Assembly: GCA_963804375.1 (NCBI GenBank)
Contig: CAWDQE010000023.1
Span: 62,001-126,000, forward strand
From: JANXQG01 sp963804375
GTDB lineage: Bacteria; Planctomycetota; Planctomycetia; Pirellulales; Thermoguttaceae
Direction of reading: 5' to 3'
DNA length: 64,000 nt
Every line of letters starts with the position of its first letter. Position 1 is the stretch's first letter. This document shows positions 63,500-64,000 of this stretch, one piece after another. The notes below the pieces were generated by a model that did no database searches, had not been told where the DNA came from, and saw only the letters and a list, made by a program, of their open reading frames with translations. A program made the position numbers and the translations under genes.

Positions 63500-64000
63500 G
63501 GAAGTAAACCTTTCGTGGAAGAGATCATTCTCTTGTCACGACTATGGCGGCCGATAGAGTCTTTCTTTTGAAACACGTCGAACTACCCAACCGACTGGCC
63601 GATTGGCATGGCACCCTGACAGTTATCGTAAGTGCGGTGCCAGGCCCGAGGGGAGAGTAATCGCGACGTTATGATGGCAAGGATGATAAGAAAAGACGGC
63701 GGTGGCATGGGCGCAACCTAAACACCCGCTTGCAGGCAAAGTTACCTGGGCGCATCCACGGCCTCTATTCAAAATATAGCTTATTCTTGGAGGCAAGTGG
63801 CCGCGAGGAGCCGAGAGTGTGGCATGCGCAAGGGAGTAGTCCGCAGGCACGGGTGGAACAGGCGACGGGGAACGAAGAGCAGTTTACTTCAGAGAGTGGG
63901 TTGTATCGAGAGAATCTGATCGCTACCGTGCCCCCATCGCTTGCACTCCACCCAAGTTCTGCCGACCCTCACGTCGACCTTCAGTGGCACGCTGAAGAAG
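63500..64000. other. terminal ~500 bp without a supported gene
   Basis: Upstream region of the TadG-like gene and the window edge. No coding frame, RNA gene or repeat that I can support. A promoter for the TadG-like gene is expected between 63500 and 63650 but no clear boxes are seen. Confidence 0.4.

Noticed and set aside
1..64000. CRISPR arrays or a recognisable phage-defence operon
   Set aside because: No regularly spaced identical repeats and no Cas, restriction or other standard defence gene was seen; only the TA-like pair remains.

Overview
The window looks like a chromosomal fragment of a GC-rich Planctomycetota bacterium, probably in or near Pirellulales and probably from a metagenome or draft assembly. 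The lineage call is an inference from several signatures together: PEP-CTERM proteins with autotransporter-type repeats, an N-terminal LEQRTLLS-type motif on a giant FG-GAP protein, TDAGL-type leucine-rich repeats, a DUF6288 protein, sialate-O-acetylesterase-like SGNH enzymes, and a catabolic cluster with no SusC/SusD or TonB receptor. No rRNA or other phylogenetic marker is present to settle it.

Layout. 1-2.6 kb: the end of a leucine-rich-repeat protein and a TPR/SPINDLY-type O-GlcNAc transferase homologue. 2.8-9.7 kb: a mosaic of mobile DNA (5'-truncated group II intron reverse transcriptase, DUF5372-like gene, truncated large serine recombinase, two unknown genes, tyrosine integrase) ending against the 3' end of tmRNA (ssrA), a classic island attachment site. 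9.9-18.3 kb: two hypotheticals, a large PEP-CTERM beta-strand-repeat protein, lpxD and lpxI (lipid A synthesis) and a WD40-like propeller protein. 18.5-19.75 kb: a relic island made of half a tRNA(CAT), a toxin-antitoxin-like pair with a frameshifted toxin, and the N-terminal piece of an integrase.

19.9-59.3 kb is a very large glycan-degradation region. On the minus strand are an alpha/beta esterase, a GH127 beta-L-arabinofuranosidase and an SGNH hydrolase, divergent from a Tat-exported Gfo/Idh/MocA oxidoreductase, followed by a 14-repeat FG-GAP protein. On the plus strand is a xylan operon: CE1 esterase, GH10 xylanase, and a three-module CE1-malectin-GH51 protein, next to a broken XylR-type regulator. 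A thirteen-gene co-directional run follows: DUF6288, SGNH esterase interrupted by an IS3 element, GH78, decayed second SGNH esterase, unknown secreted protein, GH95, DUF6807 remnant, GH29, exported rhamnose mutarotase, L-serine dehydratase, second GH78, GHMP kinase and mannose-1-phosphate guanylyltransferase. Together they suggest breakdown of an arabinoxylan or pectin-like polymer rich in L-arabinose, L-rhamnose and L-fucose, with possible salvage of a released sugar to a GDP-sugar.

59.6-64 kb holds remnants: a PEP-CTERM gene cut by an IS21 istB fragment, a perfect 24-bp inverted repeat, a truncated LRR membrane protein running into an XRE regulator, and a TadG/von Willebrand-type surface protein.

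At least eleven genes carry one or more frameshifts with conserved sequence continuing on both sides, most explicable by a single-base indel. Uncorrected sequencing indels must be excluded before any of these is called a biological pseudogene.
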